Of a stretch of 64,000 nucleotides of DNA, positions 1 through 7,790 are shown piece by piece (positions within the stretch are counted from its first letter, which is position 1; every line of letters begins with the position of its first letter). Origin of the DNA: Planctomycetota bacterium (GTDB lineage: Bacteria > Planctomycetota > Planctomycetia > Gemmatales > Gemmataceae); assembly GCA_021413735.1 (NCBI GenBank), contig JAIOPV010000109.1, forward strand, positions 1 through 64,000. Direction: 5' to 3'. A program made the position numbers and the translations under genes. The notes beneath the pieces were generated by a model. That model searched no databases. It was not told the DNA's origin and saw only the letters and a list, made by a program, of their open reading frames with translations.

Positions 1-2
1 GC

Positions 3-21
3 GTCGCCCCGCTGGGGCGAC
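3..21. other. Short GC-rich hairpin downstream of the UbiB gene
   Basis: Positions 3-10 (gtcgcccc) are perfectly complementary to 14-21 (ggggcgac) around a 3-nt loop. It lies about 50 bp past the stop of the minus-strand UbiB gene, so it could help end that transcript. No clear U tract follows, so terminator function is uncertain. Confidence 0.4.
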
Positions 22-69
22 CGCTAAACGTGTTTGAAATTACTCGACTGGTGCGATGTGTGCAACCGT

Positions 70-1764
70 TCACTTCAATTCGTCGCTTTCCTCCAGTCTT
101 CCCGAATGCTGGATCGCCCGAAACAGGCGATACCCCAGAATCCCGCTCGCGAAGGAGCCTACAACACCAAACGCCGACGCTCCCCAGATCAACGGCGGAG
201 CCGAGAACGCCCACAGCATCGACGAACCCACAAACAACGCACTCACCATCAGCCCAAACACCAACCGATTCACCGACGGTTCAAGGTGTCGGTGAACCAA
301 CTGCACGCCCATTTCCTGCCGCTGCACCATCCGATAGAGAGTTCCGAGTTGTTGCGGGAGCCCACGGATCAACTCGTCCCAATCCGCAACGGCCGTACTC
401 AACTTCCGCCATGCCCGCCGCGGAGAGAGCCTCTTCAAGAGCATCGCACGCTGATACGGCTCCATCAACTCAACGAGGTTGAACGCCGGCGACAGCATCC
501 GCCCTGTTCCCTCCAACATCACCAACATTCGCATCAGCAGCGCGACCGTCGGTGGCAACACGATCTGGTATCGTCGAATGGCGTCGGTCATTTCGTTGAG
601 CGCGGTTCCGAGCTGAAACTGTTCCAGCGGCATCCCGTGGTAGAACGCGAGCTGCTCGGCCACTTCGCATTGCAACGCATCCGCATCGAAGCGAGTGGGC
701 ACTTCACCAACCTGAATGACTTGCTCCGTGAGCGTCACCGAATCTCGCCCAACCGCAGCGGCAACGGCTCGACCGATTCGATCACGCAAGCGGTCGTCGA
801 TCCGCCCAACCATGCCCGCATCGAGAAGCCCGATAGCGCCTTCGGGGTACTCGGGCGAAGGTCGCAGGTACAGCACGTTTCCGGGGTGCGGATCAGCGTG
901 GAAGAACCCATCCCGAAAGACCATGTCGAGGAAGACGCGTGCTCCGCGATGCGCGAGTTTGTTGAAATCGACTCCAGCCGCTCGCAACTCCTCCACTCGA
1001 CTGAACGCGATTCCATCAAGGAGTTCCATCGTCAAGATGCGGCCCGTCGAGTGAGTCGGGAACGGTTCCGGAAATACGATCCCCGCATCCGCACGGAACG
1101 CCTGACGGAACAGTTGCAGATGCCGTGATTCCCGACGGAAATCGAGTTCTCGCGTCAGCGTTCGCTCGAACTCAGCGACAAGTTTCACGGGTCGATATGA
1201 GCGCAGTTCAGGCAGGAATCGCTCCACGAGAATCGCCAGTTCCCCCAGGATCGCGATGTCGTCGGCAATCTTGGGACCGATCCCCGGATGTTGCACCTTC
1301 ACCGCGACCCGTCGTCCGTCGTGGAGAGTCGCACGGTGAACTTGGCCGATTGACGCCGACGCCATTGGCTCAGGCTCGAACGATGCGAACGCCTCCGTCA
1401 ACGGCCGACCGAGTTCCGCTTCGATCGTGGCCTGCGTGACAGAAAAAGCATCGGCCGGAACTTCCGACTGAAGCTTCTCCAACTCCGTGCCCAAGGCGAT
1501 GCCGATGAGATCGCGACGGGTGCTCAACACCTGACCGAATTTGATGAATGTGGTGCCCAGTTCCGTGAGGGCCAGTCGGATGCGAGCTTCACGGGTTTCA
1601 CCCGAGAGCCGAGCGACTTCCGTGCCTCTCGTCCAGTGCCTGACGAACCGATAGTCGAGCCGCGTCAGGACGTCCCCGAACCCATACTTGACCAGTGTGC
1701 GGGTGATCTCGACCATGCGGCCAAGGCTTCGCGCCAGCCGGGGGATCGAGGTGAGGTCAATCAT
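70..1764 (-). CDS. ABC1/UbiB (AarF) family atypical kinase
   Basis: Membrane-associated protein-kinase-like ATPase of the ABC1/ADCK/UbiB family, whose members support quinone or isoprenoid lipid metabolism. Visible motifs are the KxGQ-type segment (FIKFGQVLSTRRDLIG), the Ala/Ser-rich loop (ASASIGQVHRA), the lysine motif VAVKVQHPG, the ELDF glutamate/aspartate, the HADPHPGN catalytic loop and a DFG-like LLDAGMVG. Two hydrophobic helices close the C-terminus, the usual UbiB membrane anchor. The reading frame opens at a TTG (1791) that overlaps the TGA of trmB. The ATG at 1764 (MIDLTSIPRLAR) is preferred because family members start close to this point; with TTG the protein would be 573 aa, with ATG 564 aa. 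It is probably co-transcribed with the upstream trmB-like gene. The substrate cannot be read from sequence. Confidence 0.9.
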   Translation of the reverse strand: MIDLTSIPRLARSLGRMVEITRTLVKYGFGDVLTRLDYRFVRHWTRGTEVARLSGETREARIRLALTELGTTFIKFGQVLSTRRDLIGIALGTELEKLQSEVPADAFSVTQATIEAELGRPLTEAFASFEPEPMASASIGQVHRATLHDGRRVAVKVQHPGIGPKIADDIAILGELAILVERFLPELRSYRPVKLVAEFERTLTRELDFRRESRHLQLFRQAFRADAGIVFPEPFPTHSTGRILTMELLDGIAFSRVEELRAAGVDFNKLAHRGARVFLDMVFRDGFFHADPHPGNVLYLRPSPEYPEGAIGLLDAGMVGRIDDRLRDRIGRAVAAAVGRDSVTLTEQVIQVGEVPTRFDADALQCEVAEQLAFYHGMPLEQFQLGTALNEMTDAIRRYQIVLPPTVALLMRMLVMLEGTGRMLSPAFNLVELMEPYQRAMLLKRLSPRRAWRKLSTAVADWDELIRGLPQQLGTLYRMVQRQEMGVQLVHRHLEPSVNRLVFGLMVSALFVGSSMLWAFSAPPLIWGASAFGVVGSFASGILGYRLFRAIQHSGRLEESDELK

Positions 1765-1787
1765 GTTGGGCAAACTCAGGTGGTGGT

Positions 1788-2543
1788 TCAAGCAAGACGA
1801 TCGAGATCACGCAAGCGACGGTCTGCGTCGAACGTAGGCGGCGGCAGCGATTCGGCCAAGCGAATCGCCTCGGCTTCGCTGAGATCGCGTTTCGCAGTGC
1901 CGTAACCACGGAACACCGGCAGCTTCTTCTGCATCGCGATAATCTCTCGCCGCGTTCGTCCCTTCGGCGATTCTGGCCAGCGCCCACCGTGCTCCTGAAA
2001 GTCGAAGAACACAGGCACCACTGCGGAAATGTACTTCCAGTAACCCGGATTGTCTGTCTGCACGACGAACAGCCCGCCGGGCTTCAACGCACGATGCACG
2101 CTGGCCACGAAGCTGGGCGTGATGAGCCTGAGATGCACCTTCGCGGGATCATAGAACGGCTGCGGATGGTAGCAGTGGATCTCGGCCACGGAATGCGGTG
2201 GGATGTGCTTCTCCAGGAACTCGCGACCGCCCAACACCGCGAACTTGATGTTCGGCAATCCTCGCTGGTTGCCTCGCTTGCGGGCATAGCGAATCACAAC
2301 CGGAAGAATGTCGGTGCCGAGGTGGTCGTGATCGGAGCGCGCGAGCGCCGAGCCGATCAGATAGCGACCGTTGCCGCAACCGACATCCAGCACGATGGGA
2401 GCATCGCGGCCGAAGAGTTCCTGCCAGTTTAGCAGGCCGTCGGGCATCGCCTTCAGCGCGGTTTGCGTCCACTTCGCTTGGTCGAGAATCTGGCCTGGGA
2501 ATGCGACCCCAAATTCTCGTTCGATCCGACTCGGCTCATTCAT
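1788..2543 (-). CDS. trmB: tRNA (guanine-N7-)-methyltransferase, TrmB-like
   Basis: Class I SAM-dependent methyltransferase of 251 aa. The SAM motif VLDVGCGNGRYLIG lies near residues 50-63, and the second-strand acid follows in GTDILPV. The diagnostic TrmB segment, canonically FPDPWxKxRHxKRR, appears as a diverged HPQPFYDPAKVHLRL; D, P, K, H and R are kept but the Trp and the basic doublet are not. The product should methylate N7 of G46 in tRNA variable loops, in the cytoplasm. Its TGA overlaps a possible TTG start of the UbiB gene, suggesting translational coupling. The opposite neighbour (methyltransferase at 2604) is divergent across a 60-bp gap that must hold both promoters. Orthology to TrmB is likely but rests on a variant motif. 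Confidence 0.8.
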   Translation of the reverse strand: MNEPSRIEREFGVAFPGQILDQAKWTQTALKAMPDGLLNWQELFGRDAPIVLDVGCGNGRYLIGSALARSDHDHLGTDILPVVIRYARKRGNQRGLPNIKFAVLGGREFLEKHIPPHSVAEIHCYHPQPFYDPAKVHLRLITPSFVASVHRALKPGGLFVVQTDNPGYWKYISAVVPVFFDFQEHGGRWPESPKGRTRREIIAMQKKLPVFRGYGTAKRDLSEAEAIRLAESLPPPTFDADRRLRDLDRLA

Positions 2544-2603
2544 AAATTACCCAGTTTAACGCCGCTACGCCCATTCTGAGCTACACTATCACTTGATTAT
2601 GAT

Positions 2604-3317
2604 GTGCGGAGCCTGCTGTTGTTCCTGTCTCGGCTGAGAAACCGCGAACGGATTCCCGAGTTGATGGATAATCCGGGCATCGACCCTGGGGAGCATCGTC
2701 GCGCGCTTGCGGGGCTGGCCCGCATCAATCGCCTGAGCGGTTCGACTGGTGTGTTATGGCCCTCGATTACACGGCTCGCCAAGGAATTGAAGCGAACCGT
2801 TCGCGTTCTCGATGTGGCAACCGGAAGCGGAGACGTTCCCGCCGTATTGCTGCGGAAGGCAACCCGAACAGGCGTTTCGCTCGAAGTGGCGGGGTGCGAC
2901 ATCAGCCCCACGGCAATCGCGACCGCTTCGGCGAACTGTCCGGGTGGGAGGTTCTTCGTTCACGATGTCATCCGCGACCCGCTCCCGACAGACTTCGACG
3001 TGGTAACCTGCTCGCTGTTCTTGCATCATCTGTCGAGTGACGATGCGGTGTCACTGCTTGCGGGAATGCGAGAAGCTGCTGGCCGTTTGGTGCTGGTCAA
3101 CGATCTTGCGCGGTCGCGGTTCAGTTTCATCGGCGTGTGGCTGGCGTGCCATTTGCTCACTGGGTCGAAGGTGGTGCGCTTCGATGGCCCCGCATCAGTG
3201 CGGTCGGCATTCACGCCAAGCGAAGCAGTTGCCCTCGCGACGAAAGCTGGCTTAATGGGCACGACCGTGCGCAGCAAGTTCCCCGCGCGATTCCTGCTCT
3301 CATGGGAGCGCTCATGA
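2604..3317 (+). CDS. Class I SAM-dependent methyltransferase of the type III PKS cluster
   Basis: A 237-aa methyltransferase with SAM motif I at VRVLDVATGSGDVPAVLL and the acidic second strand in GCDISPTAI. It is the first gene of a three-gene cluster with an FAD oxidoreductase and a type III polyketide synthase, so it probably methylates the polyketide product (inference from context). The chosen start is a GTG; an in-frame ATG about 20 codons later (MDNPGIDPGEH) is the alternative. Its last codons overlap the next gene as ATGATG/TGA, a strong sign of translational coupling. Hydroxyl versus carbon methylation cannot be told from sequence. Confidence 0.85.
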   Translation: MRSLLLFLSRLRNRERIPELMDNPGIDPGEHRRALAGLARINRLSGSTGVLWPSITRLAKELKRTVRVLDVATGSGDVPAVLLRKATRTGVSLEVAGCDISPTAIATASANCPGGRFFVHDVIRDPLPTDFDVVTCSLFLHHLSSDDAVSLLAGMREAAGRLVLVNDLARSRFSFIGVWLACHLLTGSKVVRFDGPASVRSAFTPSEAVALATKAGLMGTTVRSKFPARFLLSWERS

Positions 3318-4384
3318 TGTGGGATGCGCTCGTCATCGGAGCTGGACCTGCCGGATCGGTCACCGCACGCGAACTTGCTCGTCGTGGGCGTCGTGTGCTG
3401 CTCGTCGATAAGGCGACGTTTCCACGAACGAAGGTGTGCGGGTGCTGTCTGAACGGTGCCGCGGTGAAAACGCTCGAACGCATCGGACTCGGGCACGTTC
3501 TTGAAGGAGCGGTACAGCTGAATCGCGTGAACATCGCCGCTGGTTCGCGATCCGCGAACGTGCGACTGATGCGGGGCGTCGCGCTTTCTCGCGACGTGTT
3601 CGACACTCGGCTGATTGAATCTGCGGTGCAGGCGGGCGTCGAGTTTCGGCCGAACACGATGATCCCGTTGAGCCGCGACCTGACGGGAAGTGAGTTCGAG
3701 GCTGGCGTCGTGATCGTGGCTTCCGGACTCACGGGCGGCGATGCGATTCCTGAACCCGGTTCACGAATCGGTGGTGGGGTCGTGTTGCCTGCAAGCGCAT
3801 CCGACAGGTTTTTCACGCCGGGTACGATCTACATGGCGACCGGCCGCAACGGGTACGTCGGACTCGTGCGTGTGGAAGACGATCGACTCGACATCGCGGC
3901 GGCGTTCGATCCGGCATTCGTGAAGTCGTCTGGCGGCTTGGGTCCGGCAGCAGAAACGATCTTGCAGGAAACCGACTGGCCGGTTCCATCGGGGCTTGCG
4001 ACTGCCGCGTGGAAGGGAACGCCGGCTCTCACGCGACGACCGACGCGGCTTGCGGGTCACAAGTATTTCGTGGTCGGCGACGCGGCTGGGTATGTCGAGC
4101 CATTCACCGGCGAAGGCATGGCGTGGGCCGTGATGTCGGCTGCGGCACTCGCCCCCATCGCTGCGCAAGAGTGGCATCCCGGCTTGATTCGCGAATGGGA
4201 AGCGACCCATCGCCGCATAGTTGCTCGCCGACAGCACCTGTGCCGGGTCGTGTCACGGGTCTTGCGGTCGCCGATGCTCACCGGCCTCGCAGTGCGTGCG
4301 CTCGAAGTCATGCCGATGCTTGCCAGACCAGTTGTATTGCGTTTGAATCGCCCAGACACACCGCTCAACGTGGTGCCGACATGA
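3314..4384 (+). CDS. FAD-dependent oxidoreductase of the geranylgeranyl-reductase-like family
   Basis: A 356-aa flavoprotein. The N-terminal dinucleotide-binding motif is VIGAGPAGSVTARELARRG with the acidic end of strand 2 at VDKATFPR. A KVCGCCLNG segment follows, as in geranylgeranyl reductase/FixC-like proteins, and the second FAD motif is VVGDAAGYVEPFTGEGM near residues 265-281. The start is set by overlap: ATG 3314 (or 3317) falls inside the methyltransferase stop region. Its own stop overlaps the ATG of the polyketide synthase (ATGA at 4381). It most likely oxidises or reduces the polyketide chain or a precursor. The frame stays open well upstream to 3137, but that part is antisense to nothing recognisable and duplicates methyltransferase coding sequence, so it is not coding here. 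Confidence 0.88.
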   Translation: MMWDALVIGAGPAGSVTARELARRGRRVLLVDKATFPRTKVCGCCLNGAAVKTLERIGLGHVLEGAVQLNRVNIAAGSRSANVRLMRGVALSRDVFDTRLIESAVQAGVEFRPNTMIPLSRDLTGSEFEAGVVIVASGLTGGDAIPEPGSRIGGGVVLPASASDRFFTPGTIYMATGRNGYVGLVRVEDDRLDIAAAFDPAFVKSSGGLGPAAETILQETDWPVPSGLATAAWKGTPALTRRPTRLAGHKYFVVGDAAGYVEPFTGEGMAWAVMSAAALAPIAAQEWHPGLIREWEATHRRIVARRQHLCRVVSRVLRSPMLTGLAVRALEVMPMLARPVVLRLNRPDTPLNVVPT

Positions 4385-5571
4385 GTTTCGTCATCCACGG
4401 TCTCGGCACGGCTCACCCGCCCGAGTATCTCACACCCGAGCAAGGGCTTGGGGTTGCGCGTTTCATGGCGGGTCCGGATGTCCGCACGTCAACGTGGCTC
4501 GGTCCGGTGTATGCGAACTCGGGCAACAACCGACGGTATCTCGTGATCGCTGGCGGAGTCGTTCAAGACATCCTCAATGGCACGCGGCACACCAATTCAC
4601 CATTCATCCCCACCGCTGCGAATGACGGCGTCGGCCCAACGACCGGCGAGCGGATGCGGGTGTACGCGGAGTTTGCCGGCCCGCTCGCGCTGCGAGCCGC
4701 GATCGAAGCGATGACCGAAGCGAAGTTTCACGGCGAAGAAATCACACATCTCGTGACCGTGTCGTGTACGGGGTTCCTCGCTCCGGGAGTCGATCTCGCC
4801 TTGATTTCTGGGCTGAGACTGCGTTCGACAATTCAGCGAACGCACGTTGGGTTCATGGGTTGTCACGGTGCGATGAACGGCTTGCGGGTCGCAAATGCCT
4901 TCGCCACCGCCGACTCAAATGCCCGCGTGCTGGTGGCTGCCGTGGAGTTGTGTAGCCTGCACTACTACTACGGCAACACAGCGGACAAGCTCGTCGCGAA
5001 CGCGATCTTCGCGGATGGTGCCGCAGCCGTGGTTGGAAAAGGAGAAGAACCTAACCCCCCAACCCCCTTCCCTAAGAAGGAAGGGGGAGCAAGAGTTGGG
5101 TTTGGTTTTAGCCCCTCTCCCCTTGGGGGAGGGGTTGGGGAGGGGTCTTGTCTGCGGCTCATTGCCTCGGGTTCGTGCGTGATCCCTGATTCGACCACCG
5201 ACATGGCCTGGACCGTCGGCGATCACGGCTTCGAGATGACGCTTTCTCGCCGCGTGCCGGGATTCATCGCAAAGCACTTGCGACCGTGGCTCGAAACGTG
5301 GCTCAGTGACAACGGGCTGTCACTCGGCGATGTGCGAAGTTGGGCTGTTCACCCTGGCGGGCCGAAGATCGTTTCGGCTGTCGAAGAATCACTCGGGCTG
5401 ACGACGGCAGATCTCGCAGCGTCGCGAGGCGTGTTCGCCGATCACGGGAATATGTCGAGTCCGACGGTATTGTTCGTGCTTGATCGACTCAGGCAGCAGA
5501 ATGCACCGCGACCGTGCGTCGCTCTTGGGTTTGGTCCGGGGCTGGTGGCGGAAGCGGCGCTCTTCGTGTGA
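4381..5571 (+). CDS. Type III polyketide synthase (chalcone/stilbene synthase family) with in-frame repeat insertion
   Basis: Homodimeric ketosynthase that condenses malonyl-CoA units on a CoA starter. All three catalytic residues are visible: Cys129 in TVSCTGFLAPGVD, His324 in WAVHPGGPKI and Asn357 in ADHGNMSSPTV. At 396 aa it is about 35 residues longer than usual. The extra block, roughly residues 221-257 (from EEPNPPTPFPKKEGG to GGGVGEGS), is encoded by a GC-rich palindromic repeat that also occurs in tilS. It falls between the conserved FADGAAAVVG strand and LRLIASGSC, a position that should be a surface loop, so the enzyme may remain active. ATG 4381 overlaps the upstream oxidoreductase stop. 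A strong hairpin terminator follows at 5576, so this is the last gene of the operon. Confidence 0.92.
   Translation: MSFVIHGLGTAHPPEYLTPEQGLGVARFMAGPDVRTSTWLGPVYANSGNNRRYLVIAGGVVQDILNGTRHTNSPFIPTAANDGVGPTTGERMRVYAEFAGPLALRAAIEAMTEAKFHGEEITHLVTVSCTGFLAPGVDLALISGLRLRSTIQRTHVGFMGCHGAMNGLRVANAFATADSNARVLVAAVELCSLHYYYGNTADKLVANAIFADGAAAVVGKGEEPNPPTPFPKKEGGARVGFGFSPSPLGGGVGEGSCLRLIASGSCVIPDSTTDMAWTVGDHGFEMTLSRRVPGFIAKHLRPWLETWLSDNGLSLGDVRSWAVHPGGPKIVSAVEESLGLTTADLAASRGVFADHGNMSSPTVLFVLDRLRQQNAPRPCVALGFGPGLVAEAALFV
5047..5150 (+). repeat. Palindromic coding repeat, copy 1 (inside the polyketide synthase gene)
   Basis: Two adjacent hairpin-forming blocks: C-rich/G-rich arms around ctaaga (cccccttcc ... 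ggaaggggg) and a second cccctctcccc ... ggggaggggttgggg block. The reverse complement of this element occurs at 30531-30622 within tilS with nearly the same sequence at both ends. Both copies are read through in frame with no stop codon. The boundaries are estimated from the shared sequence. Confidence 0.8.
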
Positions 5572-5575
5572 AATA

Positions 5576-5604
5576 GAAAGCCCCGGACTTCGTCCGGGGC
5601 TTTC
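5576..5604 (+). terminator. Rho-independent-type terminator after the type III PKS operon
   Basis: A perfect 13-bp stem (gaaagccccggac / gtccggggctttc) closes a TTC triloop 4 nt after the stop codon of the polyketide synthase. The 3' arm ends in ctttcgttt, a modest U-rich tail. Confidence 0.8.
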
Positions 5605-5658
5605 GTTTACCGATTCGGATGCAGTCTACTTCTCGGCCTGATCCGCGGAAGGCTCACG

Positions 5659-5760
5659 GCACCGCCGCCCTAGGTGACCTAGGCGCGTATTCGGTACCAC
5701 GACTCGCGGGGTTGCCCCAGTCCGAATACGCGCCTAGGTCACCTAGGGCGAAAGCGGTGC
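5659..5760. repeat. Large nested palindrome with CCTAGG blocks
   Basis: Positions 5666-5694 are perfectly complementary to 5722-5750 (29 bp). After a 3-nt bulge (5751-5753) pairing continues with 5659-5665 and 5754-5760, giving 36-bp arms around a 27-nt loop. Each arm contains its own smaller palindrome, cctaggtgacctagg. No coding sequence is present in the surrounding 5605-5894 gap apart from this element and a weak promoter-like site. Confidence 0.85.
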
Positions 5761-5854
5761 TGGAACAGCCTTCCTCGTGCAAAACAGCGAGCTAAACAGA
5801 AACCCGAATCGGTTCGTGAAGTTGTATTCCCACTGCCGGAAGCGACCAGCCGGG

Positions 5855-5860
5855 TATAAC
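5855..5860 (+). promoter_or_regulatory. Possible -10 element (tataac) upstream of the TIM-barrel gene
   Basis: The sequence gggtataacat lies 35 nt before the start codon at 5895. The same gg-tataacat string occurs upstream of the amidase gene at 36590. No convincing -35 box was found at 16-18 nt, so this is only a candidate. Confidence 0.35.
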
Positions 5861-5894
5861 ATCTCCGCAGCACGTTCATCCCCCGAGATTCGCC

Positions 5895-6863
5895 ATGTCC
5901 ACCGATCCCGTTTCCCGCCGCGATTTCTTCGCCGGTGTTGCCATGACCACCGCTGTCGCTGCTCAGGCTCCTGCCGCTGACATCCCGCAAAAGAAACCGG
6001 CGTTCGGCTTCTGTCTGAACACCAGCACGGTTCGCGACAAAGACGGCAAATCGCGGCCCATCACCGAACTCATCGACATCGCCGCGAAAGCTGGCTACAA
6101 CGCGATCGAGCCGTGGTCGTCCGAGATCGAAGCTCACATCAAGGGCGGCGGCAGCACCAAGGAAATTCGCAAGCGAATCGAGGACGCGGGATTGAAGGCC
6201 GCCGACGTGATTGGCTTCGCGGAGTGGATCGTCGAAGACGAAGCTCGTCGCAAGAAGGGGTTGGAGATCGCCAAGCGCGACATGGACTGGGCCGCCGAGA
6301 TCGGCAGTCCGCGAATCGCCGCGCCGCCCGTCGGCGCGACCGGCGGTATGAGCAAGCGCGACGACCCGAAGTTCACACAGCCAGTGATGGATCTCGTCGC
6401 GGCCGGGGATCGCTACCGTGCGTTGCTCGATCTCGGGAAGACCGCCGGCGTCACGCCATTGGTTGAAATCTGGGGCTTCTCGAAGACGCTCCGACGGCTC
6501 GGCGAGGCGCTGTGCGTCGCGGCCGAGTGCGGCGACGGCAAGGCCGCGATTCTGCCCGACATTTACCATCTGTACAAAGGCGGCTCCGACTTCGCCGGGC
6601 TTGGGCTAATCTCTGGCAACGCCGTCGGCATCTTCCACGTCAACGACTACCCCAAGATCGAACGCGATAAAATCAACGACGCCGACCGCGTTTATCCCGG
6701 CGACGGCATCGCACCGATGAAGGACATCTTCGCCGCGTTGCGCTTGATGAACTACAGCGGTTTCCTATCGCTGGAATTGTTCAATCGTGAGTATTGGAAG
6801 CAAGACCCCAACGAGGTCGCGAAGACCGGCCTCACCAAAATGAAAGCGGTGGCCCAGCTATGA
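5895..6863 (+). CDS. Sugar phosphate isomerase/epimerase-like TIM-barrel protein with Tat signal
   Basis: A 322-aa protein of the xylose isomerase-like TIM-barrel superfamily, resembling hydroxypyruvate isomerases. It begins with a twin-arginine motif (VSRRDFFAGVAMTT) and an Ala-rich h-region, so it may be exported. The barrel carries the expected metal-site strands: LVEIWGF, ILPDIYHLYKGG, GIFHVNDYP and the final SLELFNREYW. The gene overlaps the RraA-like gene by ATGA (6860-6863), so the two products are likely made together and may act on the same sugar-acid or 2-oxo-acid pathway (inference). The substrate cannot be assigned. Confidence 0.82.
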   Translation: MSTDPVSRRDFFAGVAMTTAVAAQAPAADIPQKKPAFGFCLNTSTVRDKDGKSRPITELIDIAAKAGYNAIEPWSSEIEAHIKGGGSTKEIRKRIEDAGLKAADVIGFAEWIVEDEARRKKGLEIAKRDMDWAAEIGSPRIAAPPVGATGGMSKRDDPKFTQPVMDLVAAGDRYRALLDLGKTAGVTPLVEIWGFSKTLRRLGEALCVAAECGDGKAAILPDIYHLYKGGSDFAGLGLISGNAVGIFHVNDYPKIERDKINDADRVYPGDGIAPMKDIFAALRLMNYSGFLSLELFNREYWKQDPNEVAKTGLTKMKAVAQL

Positions 6864-7522
6864 GTAACGCTACGAATCGCCCGCTGGAATGGGCAGACCG
6901 GCTCGCGAAGCTGTACACTCCCGTCGTGGCCGACATACTCGACAAACTCGGGTTCCGCAGTCAATGCATGAATCAGCGAGTGCGTCCGCTGTGGCCAGAT
7001 GCGAAGGCAGCAGGCTTCGCGCTCACCGTGCAAACGGTGCCTGCGCGTGAAGTGGCACCCCCCTGCCCTTACGCGGGCGAACTCGCTGCTGTCGATTCGC
7101 TCGCACCCGGAGATGTGTTGGTGGTCTCGGAGTCTGCGTGTAGCTTCTGGGGTGAACTGCTTTCGACAGCAGCAACCTACAGCGGTTGCCGTGGCGTGAT
7201 CCTTGATGGGCCGACGCGCGACTCAGGCGCGATTCACTCGATGAAGTTCCCGGTGTTCCACGTTGGGTTTCACCCTGCGGATAGCCTCGGGCGGCTGGAT
7301 GTTGTCGGGCACAACATTCCGATCGAATGCGGCGGCGTTCTCGTGTATCCGGGCGATCTCGTGCTTGCGGATCACGATGGCGTCGTGGTTGTTCCGGCGG
7401 GGGTCGCGGAGGAAACCTTGCGGCTCGCGGAAGAAAAGGTGAGCGGCGAGAACCTTGTTCGCAAGGCACTCGCCGATGGCATGAAGACCGCCGACGCCTT
7501 CAAGAAGTTCGGCATCTTGTGA
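6860..7522 (+). CDS. RraA family protein (HMG/CHA aldolase-like)
   Basis: A 220-aa member of the RraA/dimethylmenaquinone methyltransferase-like fold, which includes divalent-metal 4-hydroxy-4-methyl-2-oxoglutarate and oxaloacetate-type aldolases/decarboxylases. The family's key segment G-x-x-x-D-G-x-x-R-D is present as GVILDGPTRDSGAI. LVLADHDGVVVVPAG matches the conserved C-terminal strand. The start is the ATG that overlaps the stop of the TIM-barrel gene. Whether it is an aldolase or the RNase E-regulator subtype cannot be decided, but the context favours a metabolic enzyme. Confidence 0.83.
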   Translation: MSNATNRPLEWADRLAKLYTPVVADILDKLGFRSQCMNQRVRPLWPDAKAAGFALTVQTVPAREVAPPCPYAGELAAVDSLAPGDVLVVSESACSFWGELLSTAATYSGCRGVILDGPTRDSGAIHSMKFPVFHVGFHPADSLGRLDVVGHNIPIECGGVLVYPGDLVLADHDGVVVVPAGVAEETLRLAEEKVSGENLVRKALADGMKTADAFKKFGIL

Positions 7523-7623
7523 TCGTGGCTTTGCGGCGTCGAATGACCCACCAATGACAGATGACCACGGATTGGTTATCCCTTCGTCTGTGAGCGTCGA
7601 AGCCTGAGCTCGGCGGTGTGCGT

Positions 7624-7728
7624 AAATCCACCGTCTGCCTGACCAAATCCACCGTCGGCCTGACCAAATCCACCGTCGGCCTGACCAAATCCACCGTCGG
7701 CCTGACCAAATCCACCGTCGGCCTCACG
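7624..7728. repeat. Five tandem copies of a 21-bp unit
   Basis: The unit aaatccaccgtcggcctgac(c) recurs at 7624, 7645, 7666, 7687 and 7708; the first copy has a single T for G change and the last diverges at its end. The length is a multiple of three and the array is open on both strands (STVGLTK on plus, VRPTVDL on minus), but no credible gene surrounds it. It occupies the 268-bp gap between the RraA-like gene and the end of the WD40 gene; nothing else was recognised there. Confidence 0.85.
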
Positions 7729-7790
7729 GCTCGACGCTCACAAATACCTGGCATCCGGGTCTCAAATCCAAGGAATCGCGGAGCCCAGAT

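Noticed and set aside
7624-7728. Possible CRISPR array
   Set aside because: The 21-bp units are directly adjacent with no spacers and no cas genes are nearby; it is a simple tandem repeat.
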